Source of the DNA: Mammaliicoccus sp. Dog046
Lineage (GTDB): Bacteria > Bacillota > Bacilli > Staphylococcales > Staphylococcaceae
Direction: 5' to 3'
Assembly (NCBI RefSeq): GCF_034039665.1
Contig: NZ_CP120131.1
Coordinates: 1,350,446-1,414,445 of the forward strand
Length of the DNA: 64,000 bases
Both the position numbers and the translations under genes were made by a program. Under the pieces are notes generated by a model. That model saw only the letters and a list, made by a program, of their open reading frames with translations, was not told the origin of the DNA and made no database searches. Below are positions 49,675 to 58,807 of this stretch, one piece after another (the first letter of the stretch is position 1; each line of letters begins with the position of its first letter).

Positions 49675-50445
49675 GTGATTCCCTATATTATAATTTTTGT
49701 ATTCCTCTTTATTCTAATTGCCCATTGTAACAAAGAAGAACATATTAAAGTCGGAATAATTGATAGCGGTATTAGTGATTATCAAAAAGACATAGTATAT
49801 AAGTCCAAAAATTTTGTAGAAGACGAATCTATTTTTGATACCTATAATCACGGAACTATTATTACTAATATAATAAATGAAACTAGCTCTAAGAATACTA
49901 GGTTATATATGGCAAAAAGTATCAATAAAAATGGGAAGTCTCAACAGTCTGATTTCATTAATGCATTCAATTGGTTAGTTAAAAATGATGTTGATATTAT
50001 CAATATCAGTCAAGGTATGAAATATAATTCTAAAGAAATTTCTCAACTAATAAGACTAGCGGAAGAAAAAGATATTATAGTCATAGCATCTTCAGGAAAT
50101 AATTACTTAAATGATACAGATTATCCAGCAAAATATCCTGAAGTTATTTCTATTGGAACCATCGATAAAAATGGGAATATACATAGATATAGTGGTGAAG
50201 GAAAAATAGACTATGTTGCACTAGGTGTAAATATAAAAGTAAAAGACAATTCAGGAAATGAAAAAATATTTACAGGTAATTCATATGCAACAGCATATGC
50301 AACAGGGACAATTATTGATATTTATAATATATATAAGAGCAATATGGAAAATAAAATAATAATAGAAAGTCACTCATATGATCCTTATCACCAAAAAAAT
50401 TTATTTGGCAAAGGAGTCATTACAAATGAAAAATTACATAACTAA
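49675..50445 (+). CDS. S8 (subtilisin) family protease, N-terminus probably frameshifted
   Basis: A 256-residue subtilisin-like protease with a complete catalytic set: Asp in VGIIDSGISDY, His in TYNHGTIITNI, oxyanion Asn in IASSGNNYL and Ser in TGNSYATAYATG. The N-terminus is a hydrophobic segment (IPYIIIFVFLFILIAHC), consistent with export or membrane anchoring. The only in-frame start is a GTG at 49675 with no ribosome site. A better ATG at 49661, after GGTGAT, is out of frame by one base within a run of seven A; eight A would fuse them. So it is either frameshifted or phase-variable. It lies 5' of a toxin relic and has more A+T than the lac genes. Confidence 0.65.
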   Translation: MIPYIIIFVFLFILIAHCNKEEHIKVGIIDSGISDYQKDIVYKSKNFVEDESIFDTYNHGTIITNIINETSSKNTRLYMAKSINKNGKSQQSDFINAFNWLVKNDVDIINISQGMKYNSKEISQLIRLAEEKDIIVIASSGNNYLNDTDYPAKYPEVISIGTIDKNGNIHRYSGEGKIDYVALGVNIKVKDNSGNEKIFTGNSYATAYATGTIIDIYNIYKSNMENKIIIESHSYDPYHQKNLFGKGVITNEKLHN

Positions 50446-51156
50446 ATCGATTTTATCATCTCTATCATAAATTATGACATTGACTATATTTGGGGGTATT
50501 GAAAGTCATGCAGAAACAAATAATTATAATTTAGAAAATATTAAAAATTATAATTTAACTAAAAATGATATGAAAAATTTAGAAGATGAAATAAATGTTA
50601 AAGAGGTAAAGTCAGAAAATAAAGAACATTTGAATATTAAAGGTGAAACCTCTGATGAAAGTTTTAAATTAAATTATGATTTAAAACAAAGTGGGGCTCT
50701 ATCGAACTAAAAGAACATTCAAAAAATGAGATTTACGAGTATTCAATTTTTGAATTTAATTCTGAAGAGGATTATAAAATTTCAGTAAGAAATACAACAA
50801 CTAATGAAACAGCGTTATACTCAATGAAAGAACTTAAGGCTAATAACCCTATTATTATCGCAGCCATTATTAGATATGGGGTAAAACAAGCGATTAAAAA
50901 ATATGGGAAAAATGCAGTTAGATTAGCTAGAAGTTCTGTAACCAAAAGTAGTAGCCCCGTTTGGAAAAAATTCAAGAGCGCAAAAAACGGAAGAAAGACT
51001 AGCGGTTCCGGTAAAAACAAAAGATATTATGAATGGGATCAAAGGCATAGAGAAATTGAAGTTTACAATAATAAAGGAAAACATATCGGAGTAATGGATC
51101 CATTGACAGGTAGCATGATTAAACCAGCAGTAAAAGGTAGAAAAATTAAACTTTAA
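50426..51156 (+). pseudogene. Broken secreted toxin with a colicin-E3-type rRNase C-terminal domain
   Basis: Read through two lesions, this is a secreted protein of about 243 residues. ATG 50426 follows AAAGGAG by 8 bases. A signal peptide starts MKNYITKSILSSLS, then an in-frame TAA (50468-50470), then IMTLTIFGGIESHA with a signal-peptidase site. A one-base deletion near 50692-50697 (a GGGG run) shifts the frame. The remaining frame runs to 51156. It has a hydrophobic NPIIIAAIIRYGVKQAIKKYG segment split over residues, and a C-terminus with YYEWDQRHREIEVYNNKGKH and MDPLTG, closely resembling the E3-type 16S rRNA ribonuclease domain (YEWD..H.E.E.Y....H.G..DP.TG). It fits exported polymorphic toxins of staphylococci. 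As sequenced, only the 110-codon 3' ORF from 50824 would be translated. Confidence 0.75.
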
Positions 51157-51181
51157 ACATTGATAGGAATGAATATAACAG

Positions 51182-51688
51182 ATGAGTAAAATAAGAGGAT
51201 TAAAAAGAAAATATAAAACTGCGCTAGATGAATATCAAAAGCAAATTAAAAATTTTGATGGGTATGCTGAAATATATGTACCGCAAATCTCTCATAAAGA
51301 AATTAAATCAAAGAAATTACAATATCAAACATCAAATTTTCTTATTAAACACACAATAAAAAATATCCCTAGTAAATCAAATTTTATGTATTTATTAGAT
51401 GAGAACGAACCTTTAAGTAGTCACTTAATTATAACAACTGATGAAAATGACCTAGAACTTAACTTCACAAAACAAAATTATGATAAAAAACCTGATTATA
51501 TTAAACTTTTGGAGTCTAAATATAATCTTAAATTCAATTGCCATTTAGTCATATGGGAAATGGGGGAAGATGAATATATAAATTTAGAAGAGAATGACAA
51601 GAGGGACATATTATATATTAAACAAGAAGATGATAAGATATTAGCAATTACTAATGTTTTATGGACTTATAAAGACTCTAATATTTAA
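51182..51688 (+). CDS. Probable immunity protein of the E3-like toxin
   Basis: A 168-residue, charged, soluble protein with no signal peptide (start MSKIRGLKRKYKTALDEYQK, acidic C-terminal half ending NVLWTYKDSNI). I recognise no family, and it is not like the 84-residue colicin E3 immunity protein. Its intact frame 26 bases after a secreted rRNase-type toxin, before a shared terminator, suggests an immunity protein that binds the nuclease in the cytosol. The ribosome site (AGGAA at about 13 bases) is weak. Confidence 0.6.
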   Translation: MSKIRGLKRKYKTALDEYQKQIKNFDGYAEIYVPQISHKEIKSKKLQYQTSNFLIKHTIKNIPSKSNFMYLLDENEPLSSHLIITTDENDLELNFTKQNYDKKPDYIKLLESKYNLKFNCHLVIWEMGEDEYINLEENDKRDILYIKQEDDKILAITNVLWTYKDSNI

Positions 51689-51702
51689 CAATTAACCAAA
51701 TA

Positions 51703-51742
51703 AAAAGATCACTCTTCTGATTGTTCAGAGAAGTGATCTTTT
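51703..51742. terminator. Bidirectional terminator between immunity gene and lacD
   Basis: An 18-base stem with one mismatch (51703-51720 with 51725-51742), AAAAGATCACT...AGTGATCTTTT. Confidence 0.88.
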
Positions 51743-51755
51743 CTGTTATATCATT

Positions 51756-52706
51756 TTATTTAGTTATTGGTGTCGCATATGTTTGGATGACTTCATTTAA
51801 TGATTGTATGTTACTTACACCTTCATTGTTTAGCCACTCAGAACAGCCTTTATCACCGTGTTCTACAAATTGTTGAGTTGCACCTGCCCATGTAGATCTT
51901 CCACATAATACACCGTTAAATTTCGCTCCTGCTTCATGTGCAAATTTCAATGTATCTTGGAACAATGACGTTGATACTCCAGCGCTTAAGTAGATATAAG
52001 GTAAGTGAGTAGCGTCTGATTGTTCTTTGAAGTATTGCTTAGCTTCTTCTTGCGTATAAACCGCTTCTTCATTTTCATTTGTAAATCCTTCTACATAGTT
52101 CATATTCACAGGTACTTCAACTTTAAGTACATCTACTTTAAATCTATCTTCTGAAAATAGTCGCATTGCTTCATTTACTTTCTTAGGTTTCACTTCTGCA
52201 TATGCTTTAGATGTATTATCTTCAATATTCGCATCATATGACACAATTTCTAAAAAGAATGGGATTTGTTCTGCTTCACATTCAGAACCTACACGTTCAA
52301 CAAATGCTTCTTTTTGTTTATTGATTTCATCACTTTCATCTACATCAAAATAAACAAGTAATTTAATTGCATCTGCGCCTTTTTCCTTAAGTGCATGTAC
52401 TGACCATGTATTCAATAAATCAGGGAAGCGGCCAGGTGTTGCTTTGTCATATCCTGTTTTCTCATATGCCAATATTAAACCACAATTAGGATGTTTAACT
52501 TCAGAAGCGGGTAGACCATATTCAGGGTCTAAAAGAATGCTAGACGCATATTGTGTTAGTATCTCTGAAACATGCGTTTTAAAATTTTCAATTGCTTCGT
52601 CATTTGCTGTTGATCCTAGCATTCTTTTTAAAGCACCACGTTGGTCAATTGCTAAAGCAGCAATTTGTCCTAAGTCATTTGTAAGTTTAGATAAATCTTT
52701 AACCAT
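51756..52706 (-). CDS. lacD: Tagatose-1,6-bisphosphate aldolase
   Basis: The class I-type LacD aldolase, 316 residues, splits tagatose-1,6-bisphosphate into dihydroxyacetone phosphate and glyceraldehyde-3-phosphate. It has [15 protein letters not shown] at the start, [14 protein letters not shown] with the Schiff-base lysine candidate, and FLEIVSYD. It is slightly shorter than the S. aureus protein (about 326). It abuts lacC without a gap; AGGAGG lies inside the lacC end. It closes the minus-strand lac arm. Confidence 0.95.
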   Translation of the reverse strand: MVKDLSKLTNDLGQIAALAIDQRGALKRMLGSTANDEAIENFKTHVSEILTQYASSILLDPEYGLPASEVKHPNCGLILAYEKTGYDKATPGRFPDLLNTWSVHALKEKGADAIKLLVYFDVDESDEINKQKEAFVERVGSECEAEQIPFFLEIVSYDANIEDNTSKAYAEVKPKKVNEAMRLFSEDRFKVDVLKVEVPVNMNYVEGFTNENEEAVYTQEEAKQYFKEQSDATHLPYIYLSAGVSTSLFQDTLKFAHEAGAKFNGVLCGRSTWAGATQQFVEHGDKGCSEWLNNEGVSNIQSLNEVIQTYATPITK

Positions 52707-53657
52707 TTATAATTCCTCCAATTTTGAGATGTTAATTTTTGAAAGAAAGTTATCAAAGTTCTTCTTTTGAATAAATCCTGTTTTGTATTCAATTGCATTT
52801 GCCATACCGGCAGCCATTGCACACTTTACAGCATAATGGACATCATTTTTATTTAATAAACCATAACTAAACCCAGCTATAGCACTATCTCCAGAACCGA
52901 CAGCATTTACCGGTTCAATAGTAGGGATGACCACTTTGTATAGTGCATTTTCATATTTATAAATTGCTCCGTCTGCACCTAATGATAGTAAGATACATGG
53001 AATATCTTTAAATATTGGTGCATTCAGTTGTTTATTTATTGATTCAAGCGATTGTGATTCATGCTTTGAAATGATTTGTTCTAACTCTTCACTATTAGGT
53101 TTTATTAAAAATGGGGAAGTGATATTGTCATTTTTTAAAATTTCATTTAATATTTCGCCATTTACATCTAACAAAACACGCTTATTATATTTTTTAGATA
53201 ATTCGATGAGATTTCCATACATAGATATATCAATACCAGGAGGCGCACTCCCAGAAATTGAAACTAAGTCACAATCTTCTATAAGTGGTTCAACATGTGT
53301 TATAAAATCATCATTCACATTCTGAGCAATTTCTTCACCAGCTTCTAAAATCTCAGTTTGTTGATGTTCTGATAATATAGCGATACATCTTCTAGAATCA
53401 GCACCAGTATCAAAAAATCGATGCTTTATCCCGTCTTTATTTAAGTCTTGAACAATAAACTCACCCGTTGGACCTCCAATTAATCCAGTTGCAAGGGGAG
53501 ATATACCTAAAGTTTGAGCCACTCTCGTAACGTTTAGTCCTTTCCCACCTGCTGATTTATTCATTGAACGTACTCTATTCGTCTTGTTGAGATTGAATTC
53601 ATCCAACTGATAAGCAATGTCCATCGATGTATTTAAAGTGATTGTTAATAATTTCAA
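52707..53657 (-). CDS. lacC: Tagatose-6-phosphate kinase
   Basis: A 316-residue PfkB-family kinase phosphorylating tagatose-6-phosphate at C1. It has ITLNTSMDIAYQLDEF, the first PfkB signature near KSAGGKGLNVTRVAQTLG and the second in NAVGSGDSAIAGFSYGL with the catalytic aspartate. It lies between lacB and lacD, with overlapping translation signals. Confidence 0.95.
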   Translation of the reverse strand: MKLLTITLNTSMDIAYQLDEFNLNKTNRVRSMNKSAGGKGLNVTRVAQTLGISPLATGLIGGPTGEFIVQDLNKDGIKHRFFDTGADSRRCIAILSEHQQTEILEAGEEIAQNVNDDFITHVEPLIEDCDLVSISGSAPPGIDISMYGNLIELSKKYNKRVLLDVNGEILNEILKNDNITSPFLIKPNSEELEQIISKHESQSLESINKQLNAPIFKDIPCILLSLGADGAIYKYENALYKVVIPTIEPVNAVGSGDSAIAGFSYGLLNKNDVHYAVKCAMAAGMANAIEYKTGFIQKKNFDNFLSKINISKLEEL

Positions 53658-53666
53658 AGTCTCACC

Positions 53667-54182
53667 TCAATCTACATATTCGCCTTTATTCCATTTTTCT
53701 AGATATTCATCAAACATATTTTGTTCGTATTGAACCGAATCACTTGGTAATAAGTGATCTATTTGTTCAATCAGTTTATTATTTTCAGCTGATTCTTTAT
53801 ATTTAGCGTTTATAAAGTGTTCTACGATATCTTTAATTAAATCAATACCTGTAATTGTTCCGCCAACAGCAATCACATTACAGTTGTATTGTTCTTTCGC
53901 TAATGTTGCACTTGTAATATCTCGAACTAATGCTACGCGTGCACCAGGCACTTTATTTGCTGATACACTAATACCAACACCTGTTCCACATAATACAACA
54001 CCTAAATCGGCTTCTCCGTTAGTTACTGACTGAGCAACTTTAACACCGTAAATAGGGTAGTGTGTTCTGTGATGGTCATATGTTCCGAAATCTAACACTT
54101 CGTGCCCTAAAGATTTTATGTAATCCGATATTTTTATTTTTTCATCTGTTACGATATGGTCACATCCGATTGCAATTTTCAT
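53667..54182 (-). CDS. lacB: Galactose-6-phosphate isomerase subunit LacB
   Basis: A 171-residue subunit of the RpiB/LacAB isomerase, matching the usual LacB length. It starts [15 protein letters not shown] and has [16 protein letters not shown] and [20 protein letters not shown], the phosphate-binding and active-site loop. With LacA it converts galactose-6-phosphate to tagatose-6-phosphate. ATG 54182 follows GAGGAGG; the longer frame would start within lacA's end. Confidence 0.95.
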   Translation of the reverse strand: MKIAIGCDHIVTDEKIKISDYIKSLGHEVLDFGTYDHHRTHYPIYGVKVAQSVTNGEADLGVVLCGTGVGISVSANKVPGARVALVRDITSATLAKEQYNCNVIAVGGTITGIDLIKDIVEHFINAKYKESAENNKLIEQIDHLLPSDSVQYEQNMFDEYLEKWNKGEYVD

Positions 54183-54196
54183 TATTATTCCTCCTC

Positions 54197-54628
54197 TTAA
54201 CACAAACTATTTAACATATCGATTCTGATTTGATGTCTACCTGCATCATAAGTAGATTGACTAAAGTTCTTCGCACAATTGATAGCTAAACCTGGGCCAA
54301 CAATTTCAGAACCTAAAATAATTAATTGGGTATTATTATGACGCGTTGTCATCATTGCTGATCGGTCATCAGATACAGCCGCAGCAATGACATCTTTATG
54401 TTTATTCGCAATGATAAATGGTGCAATACCGTTGTCATCAATAATAATTCCTTTAGCATCCTCGTTTTCTTTTAACTTACGAATTGTGTTTATCGTCACA
54501 CTATAAACATCATCTTTCAGAGAAGAATCATATAAATCAACTACTTGAACATCTATTTGTTCAAGTGCAGCTACAATCTTATCCTTAAGATCTTTAGAGC
54601 GACTGATACTATTAATAACCACTTTCAT
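54197..54628 (-). CDS. lacA: Galactose-6-phosphate isomerase subunit LacA
   Basis: A 142-residue RpiB-like subunit with [19 protein letters not shown], a DLYDSS turn, [17 protein letters not shown] and [17 protein letters not shown]. It lacks the cysteine/GTG loop of LacB, as LacA proteins do, and partners with LacB. ATG 54628 is 8 bases after AGGAGG. It is the first gene of lacABCD. The promoter lies at 54673-54701. Confidence 0.94.
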   Translation of the reverse strand: MKVVINSISRSKDLKDKIVAALEQIDVQVVDLYDSSLKDDVYSVTINTIRKLKENEDAKGIIIDDNGIAPFIIANKHKDVIAAAVSDDRSAMMTTRHNNTQLIILGSEIVGPGLAINCAKNFSQSTYDAGRHQIRIDMLNSLC

Positions 54629-54649
54629 AAAATTTCCTCCTATGTTCAT

Positions 54650-54701
54650 ATTTGTTCGTTTTTGTTAATTATAATATAAAACCAAACACAAATTATGTCA
54701 A
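54650..54701 (-). promoter_or_regulatory. lacA: lacABCD promoter and probable LacR operator region
   Basis: On the minus strand TTGACA (54696-54701), 17-bp spacer and TATATT (54673-54678). Repeated AACAAA/CAAATA-type half-sites (ACAAAAACGAACAAATATG) lie over and after the start site and could be the LacR operator; they are not verified against a consensus. Confidence 0.65.
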
Positions 54702-54704
54702 TAA

Positions 54705-54825
54705 TAAAAAGGGAGCGGGACAGAAATCTAATTTTTAAAAAGATTTCGTAGTCCCGCCCCGGCTAGGATGACTAGATACCTAAAAGAGGATGAGACATTA
54801 CATTATGTCCCATCCTCTTTGATAT
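54705..54825. repeat. Staphylococcal intergenic repeat element, copy 2 (inverted); includes lacR terminator
   Basis: GGGAGCGGGACAGAAAT at 54711 and AGTCCCGCCCC form one hairpin, GCTAGGATGACTAG is the joint, and GAGGATGAGACA/TGTCCCATCCTC (54785-54818) forms a second. Read on the minus strand it aligns with 44885-44985, the copy at the other end of the lac region. The second hairpin lies just after the lacR stop and can terminate it. Confidence 0.8.
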
Positions 54826-54832
54826 TCAGCTA

Positions 54833-55579
54833 TTAAATTATTTTAGATTCGTATTTATCTTTAATTTCTTTTGAAATTTCATTATCTGTTATAACAGCAT
54901 TCACATCATCTATATGATAGAAATCATATAATGCTTGAACACCAAATTTAGAACTATCAGCCGTAATATATTTTTGCATCGCATTCTCAAGAATAATATG
55001 GATGCCTTTTCCTTCTTCTTCGTTTGCTGTTGTTAATTTATGTCCATAAATACCATTAACACCAATAAATGCTTTCGAAACATGGAAGTCTTCCATCATT
55101 TTATTAGCAAAATGGCCAATGAATGTACCAGTTTTAGCTCTAAAACGACCGCCAACTAAAAGAATATCTATATTAGATAAATCTCTATACTGAAGAAAAA
55201 TATCAATCGAATTTGTAAATATACTCAAATTTTTATCTTTTATAAAATGATAAATCAGTTCATTTGTTGAACCTGAACCAATGAATATAATATCTTCGTT
55301 ATGAATTAAATCACCGCATTTTTTCGCAATTTGCATTTTATTTGAAACATTGATTGTTTGCTTTTCTTCATGTGATTTTTCATTATATAGTTCATCGTCT
55401 TTCAGTTTTGCACCACCGTGTATTCTTACTAATAAACCTTCACTTTCTAACTCTTTCAAGTCTCGACGAATGGTCATTTCAACGACATTCATTTTTTTCG
55501 AAAGGGTAGATACTTTCACAGATTTTTCTATCTTTAATTCATTCATGATGAATCTGTGTCGGTCAACTTTGAGCTTCAC
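54833..55579 (-). CDS. lacR: Lactose phosphotransferase repressor LacR (DeoR family)
   Basis: A 248-residue DeoR-family repressor. The N-terminal helix-turn-helix (about 5-55) contains VVEMTIRRDLKELESEGLLVRIHGGA, and the sugar-phosphate-binding domain has FIGSGSTNELIYHF and ITADSSKFGVQA. In staphylococci LacR is induced by tagatose-6-phosphate. It is encoded just upstream of lacA on the same strand, separated by an intergenic repeat. GAGGAGG precedes the ATG. Confidence 0.92.
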   Translation of the reverse strand: MKLKVDRHRFIMNELKIEKSVKVSTLSKKMNVVEMTIRRDLKELESEGLLVRIHGGAKLKDDELYNEKSHEEKQTINVSNKMQIAKKCGDLIHNEDIIFIGSGSTNELIYHFIKDKNLSIFTNSIDIFLQYRDLSNIDILLVGGRFRAKTGTFIGHFANKMMEDFHVSKAFIGVNGIYGHKLTTANEEEGKGIHIILENAMQKYITADSSKFGVQALYDFYHIDDVNAVITDNEISKEIKDKYESKII

Positions 55580-55660
55580 AATATATCCTCCTCATATTTA
55601 TATAAAAGTGCGAATTTGTTTGTATATATTGTATCATAATTTTTTAACAACAATAAATAA

Positions 55661-55696
55661 TGAAAGCTAGGACAAAGGAATTTGTCCTAGCTTTCA
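55661..55696 (-). terminator. pepF terminator
   Basis: A 16-bp perfect stem (55661-55676 with 55681-55696) with a four-base loop; on the minus strand it runs into ATTATTTATTG after the pepF stop. Confidence 0.8.
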
Positions 55697-55703
55697 TTAC
55701 ATT

Positions 55704-57500
55704 TTATTCTATTTCATCTGTCAGTGTTTCTAATTGATCTACTAGATTACCAATATACTGAATTGTTTCTTTTAAAGGTTTATCTGTAGTAATATCGATA
55801 CCTGCCAATTCCGCAAGTTCAACAGGTGATTTAGAGCCGCCTGATTTCAATACATTTAACCAATCGTCAACAGCTGGTTGTCCTTCGTTTTCAATACGTT
55901 GGCTCATCACAGTACCAATTGTTAATCCAGCTGAATACGTATATGGATATAATCCCATATAATAATGTGGTTGTCGCATCCAAGTAAGTTCCGCACCTTC
56001 TGTGATTTCAACTGTGTCACCCCAGAAGTCTGAAATGACTTTACGTTTAATTTCATTGAGTAGTGGGGCAGTCAAAGCCTCACCGTTATCTACTTTTTCA
56101 TAAACTTCTCGTTGATATTTAGCTTCTAATAAATGCGTAACCATATTATGATAATACGTTCTTGAAATGATTGAACTAATTACCCAACGTTTAAATTTAG
56201 GGTCGTCAGATTTCTTCAACAGGCTATTTGCCATTAACATTTCATTCATTGTTGATGGTGCTTCAACAAAATACATAGAACAATCTGCTTGATAAACATT
56301 TTGATATGCATTTGCCAAGTTGAAATGACCAGCGTGTCCTAATTCATGTGCTAATACAAACACTTCAGTCATTTTACTTGTCCATGATATAAAGATGAAA
56401 GGATTAATTCCATAAGGACTTGCACAATATGCACCAGTTTGTTTACCTTTATTTTGTGGGAAGTCAATCCAACGTTTATCATAGCTATCATTCACCATGT
56501 TCATATAATCTTCGCCGAGAATACTTAAACCATCTTTAATATACTCTTTTGAACCTTCAATGGACACATCTGGTTCATAAGTAGGGTCTAATGGAATACG
56601 TAAGTCTTCAAACTTTAAAGTATCTAATTGATTTGTACGTTTAAGTAACTGTGCATATCGGCGCATATGTGGTGCTAATTCTTCAGAAATTACATCTATT
56701 TGTCGATCATACATTTCTCTCGTCACATCATGAGATTCCAATAAGAAATCAATCACAGAATCATATCCACGTAATTCTGATTCGATTTTTTCTTTTTGTA
56801 CGTGTGCATTGTATGTTGCAGCAGTTGTATTTTCATATCGACGTAAAGCTTCACTAAATTTTTTGAATGCATTTCGTCTTACTTCAGTATTCGAATCAAC
56901 TTCATAATCGCCTTCAAACGATACATAATCTAAAGGAATTTCTTCGCCATTTGCTTCAAATGTACCAAATTCTATATCTAACATCTTTGTAATATTATAT
57001 TGTTCATACGGTGCACCAAAAGTAGGTGAGAAAGTTGCTAATGTCTTTTCTACTTCAGGGTGTAATGTATGCGCCTTTTGACGCTTGAGTAAACTTAAAT
57101 ATTTCGGGAATTCAGATTGCTTTATTAATGCATTAAATGTATCTTCATCTAATTGTAAAATTTCTGATTCCACGAATGACAGTTGACCAGCAATTTTTCC
57201 ATATGAAGTTGAAAATTGAGCGGCAACTTTTTGGCTATTCGTGTCTGTTGTATCCGTTGAATATAACAACTCTGCGTATGTACTTAAATGGATGATATCA
57301 ATAATAATATCTCCTTGTTCTTTTAATGCTGATTCAATTGTAGCAATTTCAGTTAATTGATTTACATACTTATTGTTAAAAGCAGTCACGCTCTTCACGA
57401 CTTCATCTAACGTCTGATAAAAGCCATCATTATTTTGATACAAACTTGAAAGATCCCATGTTTCCTGTGTAGGTACTTCATTTCTTAATACTTGTCCCAT
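55704..57500 (-). CDS. pepF: Oligoendopeptidase F
   Basis: A 598-residue cytosolic M3B metallopeptidase. The zinc motif is HELGH in VFVLAHELGHAGHF (about residues 380-393), with the third ligand glutamate in VEAPSTMNEMLMANSLL. The N-terminal region contains the family's WDLSSLY start. It hydrolyses peptides of roughly 7-17 residues. The start follows GGGATGG, a moderate ribosome site. It is unrelated to the lac operon, having its own terminator. Confidence 0.95.
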   Translation of the reverse strand: MGQVLRNEVPTQETWDLSSLYQNNDGFYQTLDEVVKSVTAFNNKYVNQLTEIATIESALKEQGDIIIDIIHLSTYAELLYSTDTTDTNSQKVAAQFSTSYGKIAGQLSFVESEILQLDEDTFNALIKQSEFPKYLSLLKRQKAHTLHPEVEKTLATFSPTFGAPYEQYNITKMLDIEFGTFEANGEEIPLDYVSFEGDYEVDSNTEVRRNAFKKFSEALRRYENTTAATYNAHVQKEKIESELRGYDSVIDFLLESHDVTREMYDRQIDVISEELAPHMRRYAQLLKRTNQLDTLKFEDLRIPLDPTYEPDVSIEGSKEYIKDGLSILGEDYMNMVNDSYDKRWIDFPQNKGKQTGAYCASPYGINPFIFISWTSKMTEVFVLAHELGHAGHFNLANAYQNVYQADCSMYFVEAPSTMNEMLMANSLLKKSDDPKFKRWVISSIISRTYYHNMVTHLLEAKYQREVYEKVDNGEALTAPLLNEIKRKVISDFWGDTVEITEGAELTWMRQPHYYMGLYPYTYSAGLTIGTVMSQRIENEGQPAVDDWLNVLKSGGSKSPVELAELAGIDITTDKPLKETIQYIGNLVDQLETLTDEIE

Positions 57501-57691
57501 TCAACCATCCCTTTAATCAAAATTTTGTAATGTTCTAAAAATTACTTATACTCATTATAATATTTAACTTTTCTTTATACAATTATCTAAAGCAATCTAC
57601 CAATTTATTTACGTATTTGAACAAATTAATGTAATTGATATAATAATAATCGGGTATAATAATAAATAGAGAAATAAAGGAGGCGTGCATC

Positions 57692-58033
57692 TTGAATATA
57701 TTCGATTTCCCAAACTATTTATGGATTTCTGCAGTAATTGTCATTGTATTTTCAATCTTAGCTTCATTAATCCTAAAAAAGCATATCATAAGCGCAGTGC
57801 TAACATTTATTATATTAGGACTAATAGCATTTATATTACCTAATTTTTATGATATTACATATGAACCACTACTTGGTTATGCAGCATTTATGGCAATCAT
57901 TAGTTTAGTTGTTAGTCTAATAACATGGTACTTAATGAGAAAAAACCGAAAAAGATTAGCTGAAAAGCAAAGCCAAGAAGAAGTAATAGAAGATGGACGT
58001 CAATTTAACGAACTTAAACGACGTGATAAATAG
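57692..58033 (+). CDS. Small membrane protein with three transmembrane segments
   Basis: A 113-residue protein. Hydrophobic segments lie at about 10-28, 33-52 and 61-85, followed by a charged cytosolic tail (RKNRKRLAEKQSQEE). It starts with TTG 57692, seven bases after AAAGGAGG. I recognise no named family. A TATAAT-type -10 is near 57655. A bidirectional terminator follows. Confidence 0.7.
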   Translation: MNIFDFPNYLWISAVIVIVFSILASLILKKHIISAVLTFIILGLIAFILPNFYDITYEPLLGYAAFMAIISLVVSLITWYLMRKNRKRLAEKQSQEEVIEDGRQFNELKRRDK

Positions 58034-58036
58034 CAA

Positions 58037-58079
58037 TATAAAAGCAGGAACAACTAAAAGTGTTGTTCCTGCTTTTATA
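58037..58079. terminator. Bidirectional terminator between membrane protein and acetyltransferase genes
   Basis: An 18-bp stem (58037-58054 with 58062-58079), TATAAAAGCAGGAAC...GTTCCTGCTTTTATA. Confidence 0.93.
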
Positions 58080-58089
58080 TTTATTTCCC

Positions 58090-58668
58090 TTATTTAAAAT
58101 AAACCGGTGTAGTAATCGCATATATCGCTTCATTAATTAAAGTAGATTGATCTGCACTTAAATCTGCATTTTTCAATGTACCTTCACGTTCAAAGTCGCA
58201 TCGTTCTATCGTTGCTATACTTTTAACATTTTTCACATCTATGTATGCTTCAACTCTAACGAAGTGCTGCTTTTCTATCAAATAACGTGTTATAAAGCGA
58301 ATGGCTTCAGTCATGTAACCATTTCCTTGAGCTGCTGCAACAGTCCAATATCCAATTTCACAAGATGGTAGCCTTGTATCTATATCTTGAAGTACAATAG
58401 AACCAACAAATCGATGAGATTCCTTCTCGAATATAAAGTATCTCAAATATCTTTCATTAGTATGTAAATCTGTTGTTTTTTTAATAAATTCATCTAATTT
58501 ATTTGAATCAAAATCATTATTAAAAAATGCTATCCAATTACTTAATGTATCTACAGATTTCATAATTTCATCAATGATTGTTCTTTTATATGTTAACACT
58601 TGATCTCCGGCCAATAGTATTAAACGAGATGTTTCCAAAGTTAAATCAATCGTACGTTCTTTCTTCAT
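58090..58668 (-). CDS. GNAT family acetyltransferase (RimJ/RimL-like)
   Basis: A 192-residue GNAT protein. ETSRLILLAGD at the start, then FVGSIVLQDIDTRLPSCEIGYWTVAAAQGNGYMTEAIRFITRY with the acetyl-CoA-binding QGNGYMTEA, and the NVKSIATIERCDFEREGTLKN block typical of the RimJ/RimL group. The substrate may be a protein N-terminus or a small molecule. AGGAG lies before the ATG. It is divergent from the MerR regulator gene. Confidence 0.85.
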   Translation of the reverse strand: MKKERTIDLTLETSRLILLAGDQVLTYKRTIIDEIMKSVDTLSNWIAFFNNDFDSNKLDEFIKKTTDLHTNERYLRYFIFEKESHRFVGSIVLQDIDTRLPSCEIGYWTVAAAQGNGYMTEAIRFITRYLIEKQHFVRVEAYIDVKNVKSIATIERCDFEREGTLKNADLSADQSTLINEAIYAITTPVYFK

Positions 58669-58752
58669 ATTAAAACTCCTGTCTCACTTATTATCTTATC
58701 ACTACTATAACATGTAATTTTAGAACTTGATTTAAAAAATTTATATAAACAA

Positions 58753-58783
58753 TTGACTCTAACGTTACGTCAGACATTAAACT
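58753..58783 (+). promoter_or_regulatory. MerR-type promoter with 19-bp spacer
   Basis: TTGACT (58753-58758) and TAAACT (58778-58783) are 19 bp apart, the overlong spacing activated by MerR-family regulators. The spacer contains TAACGTTAC and an outer TGAC/GTCA repeat, a likely operator for the adjacent regulator. Confidence 0.72.
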
Positions 58784-58807
58784 CATTCATATGAGGAGGT
58801 TAAGTAA

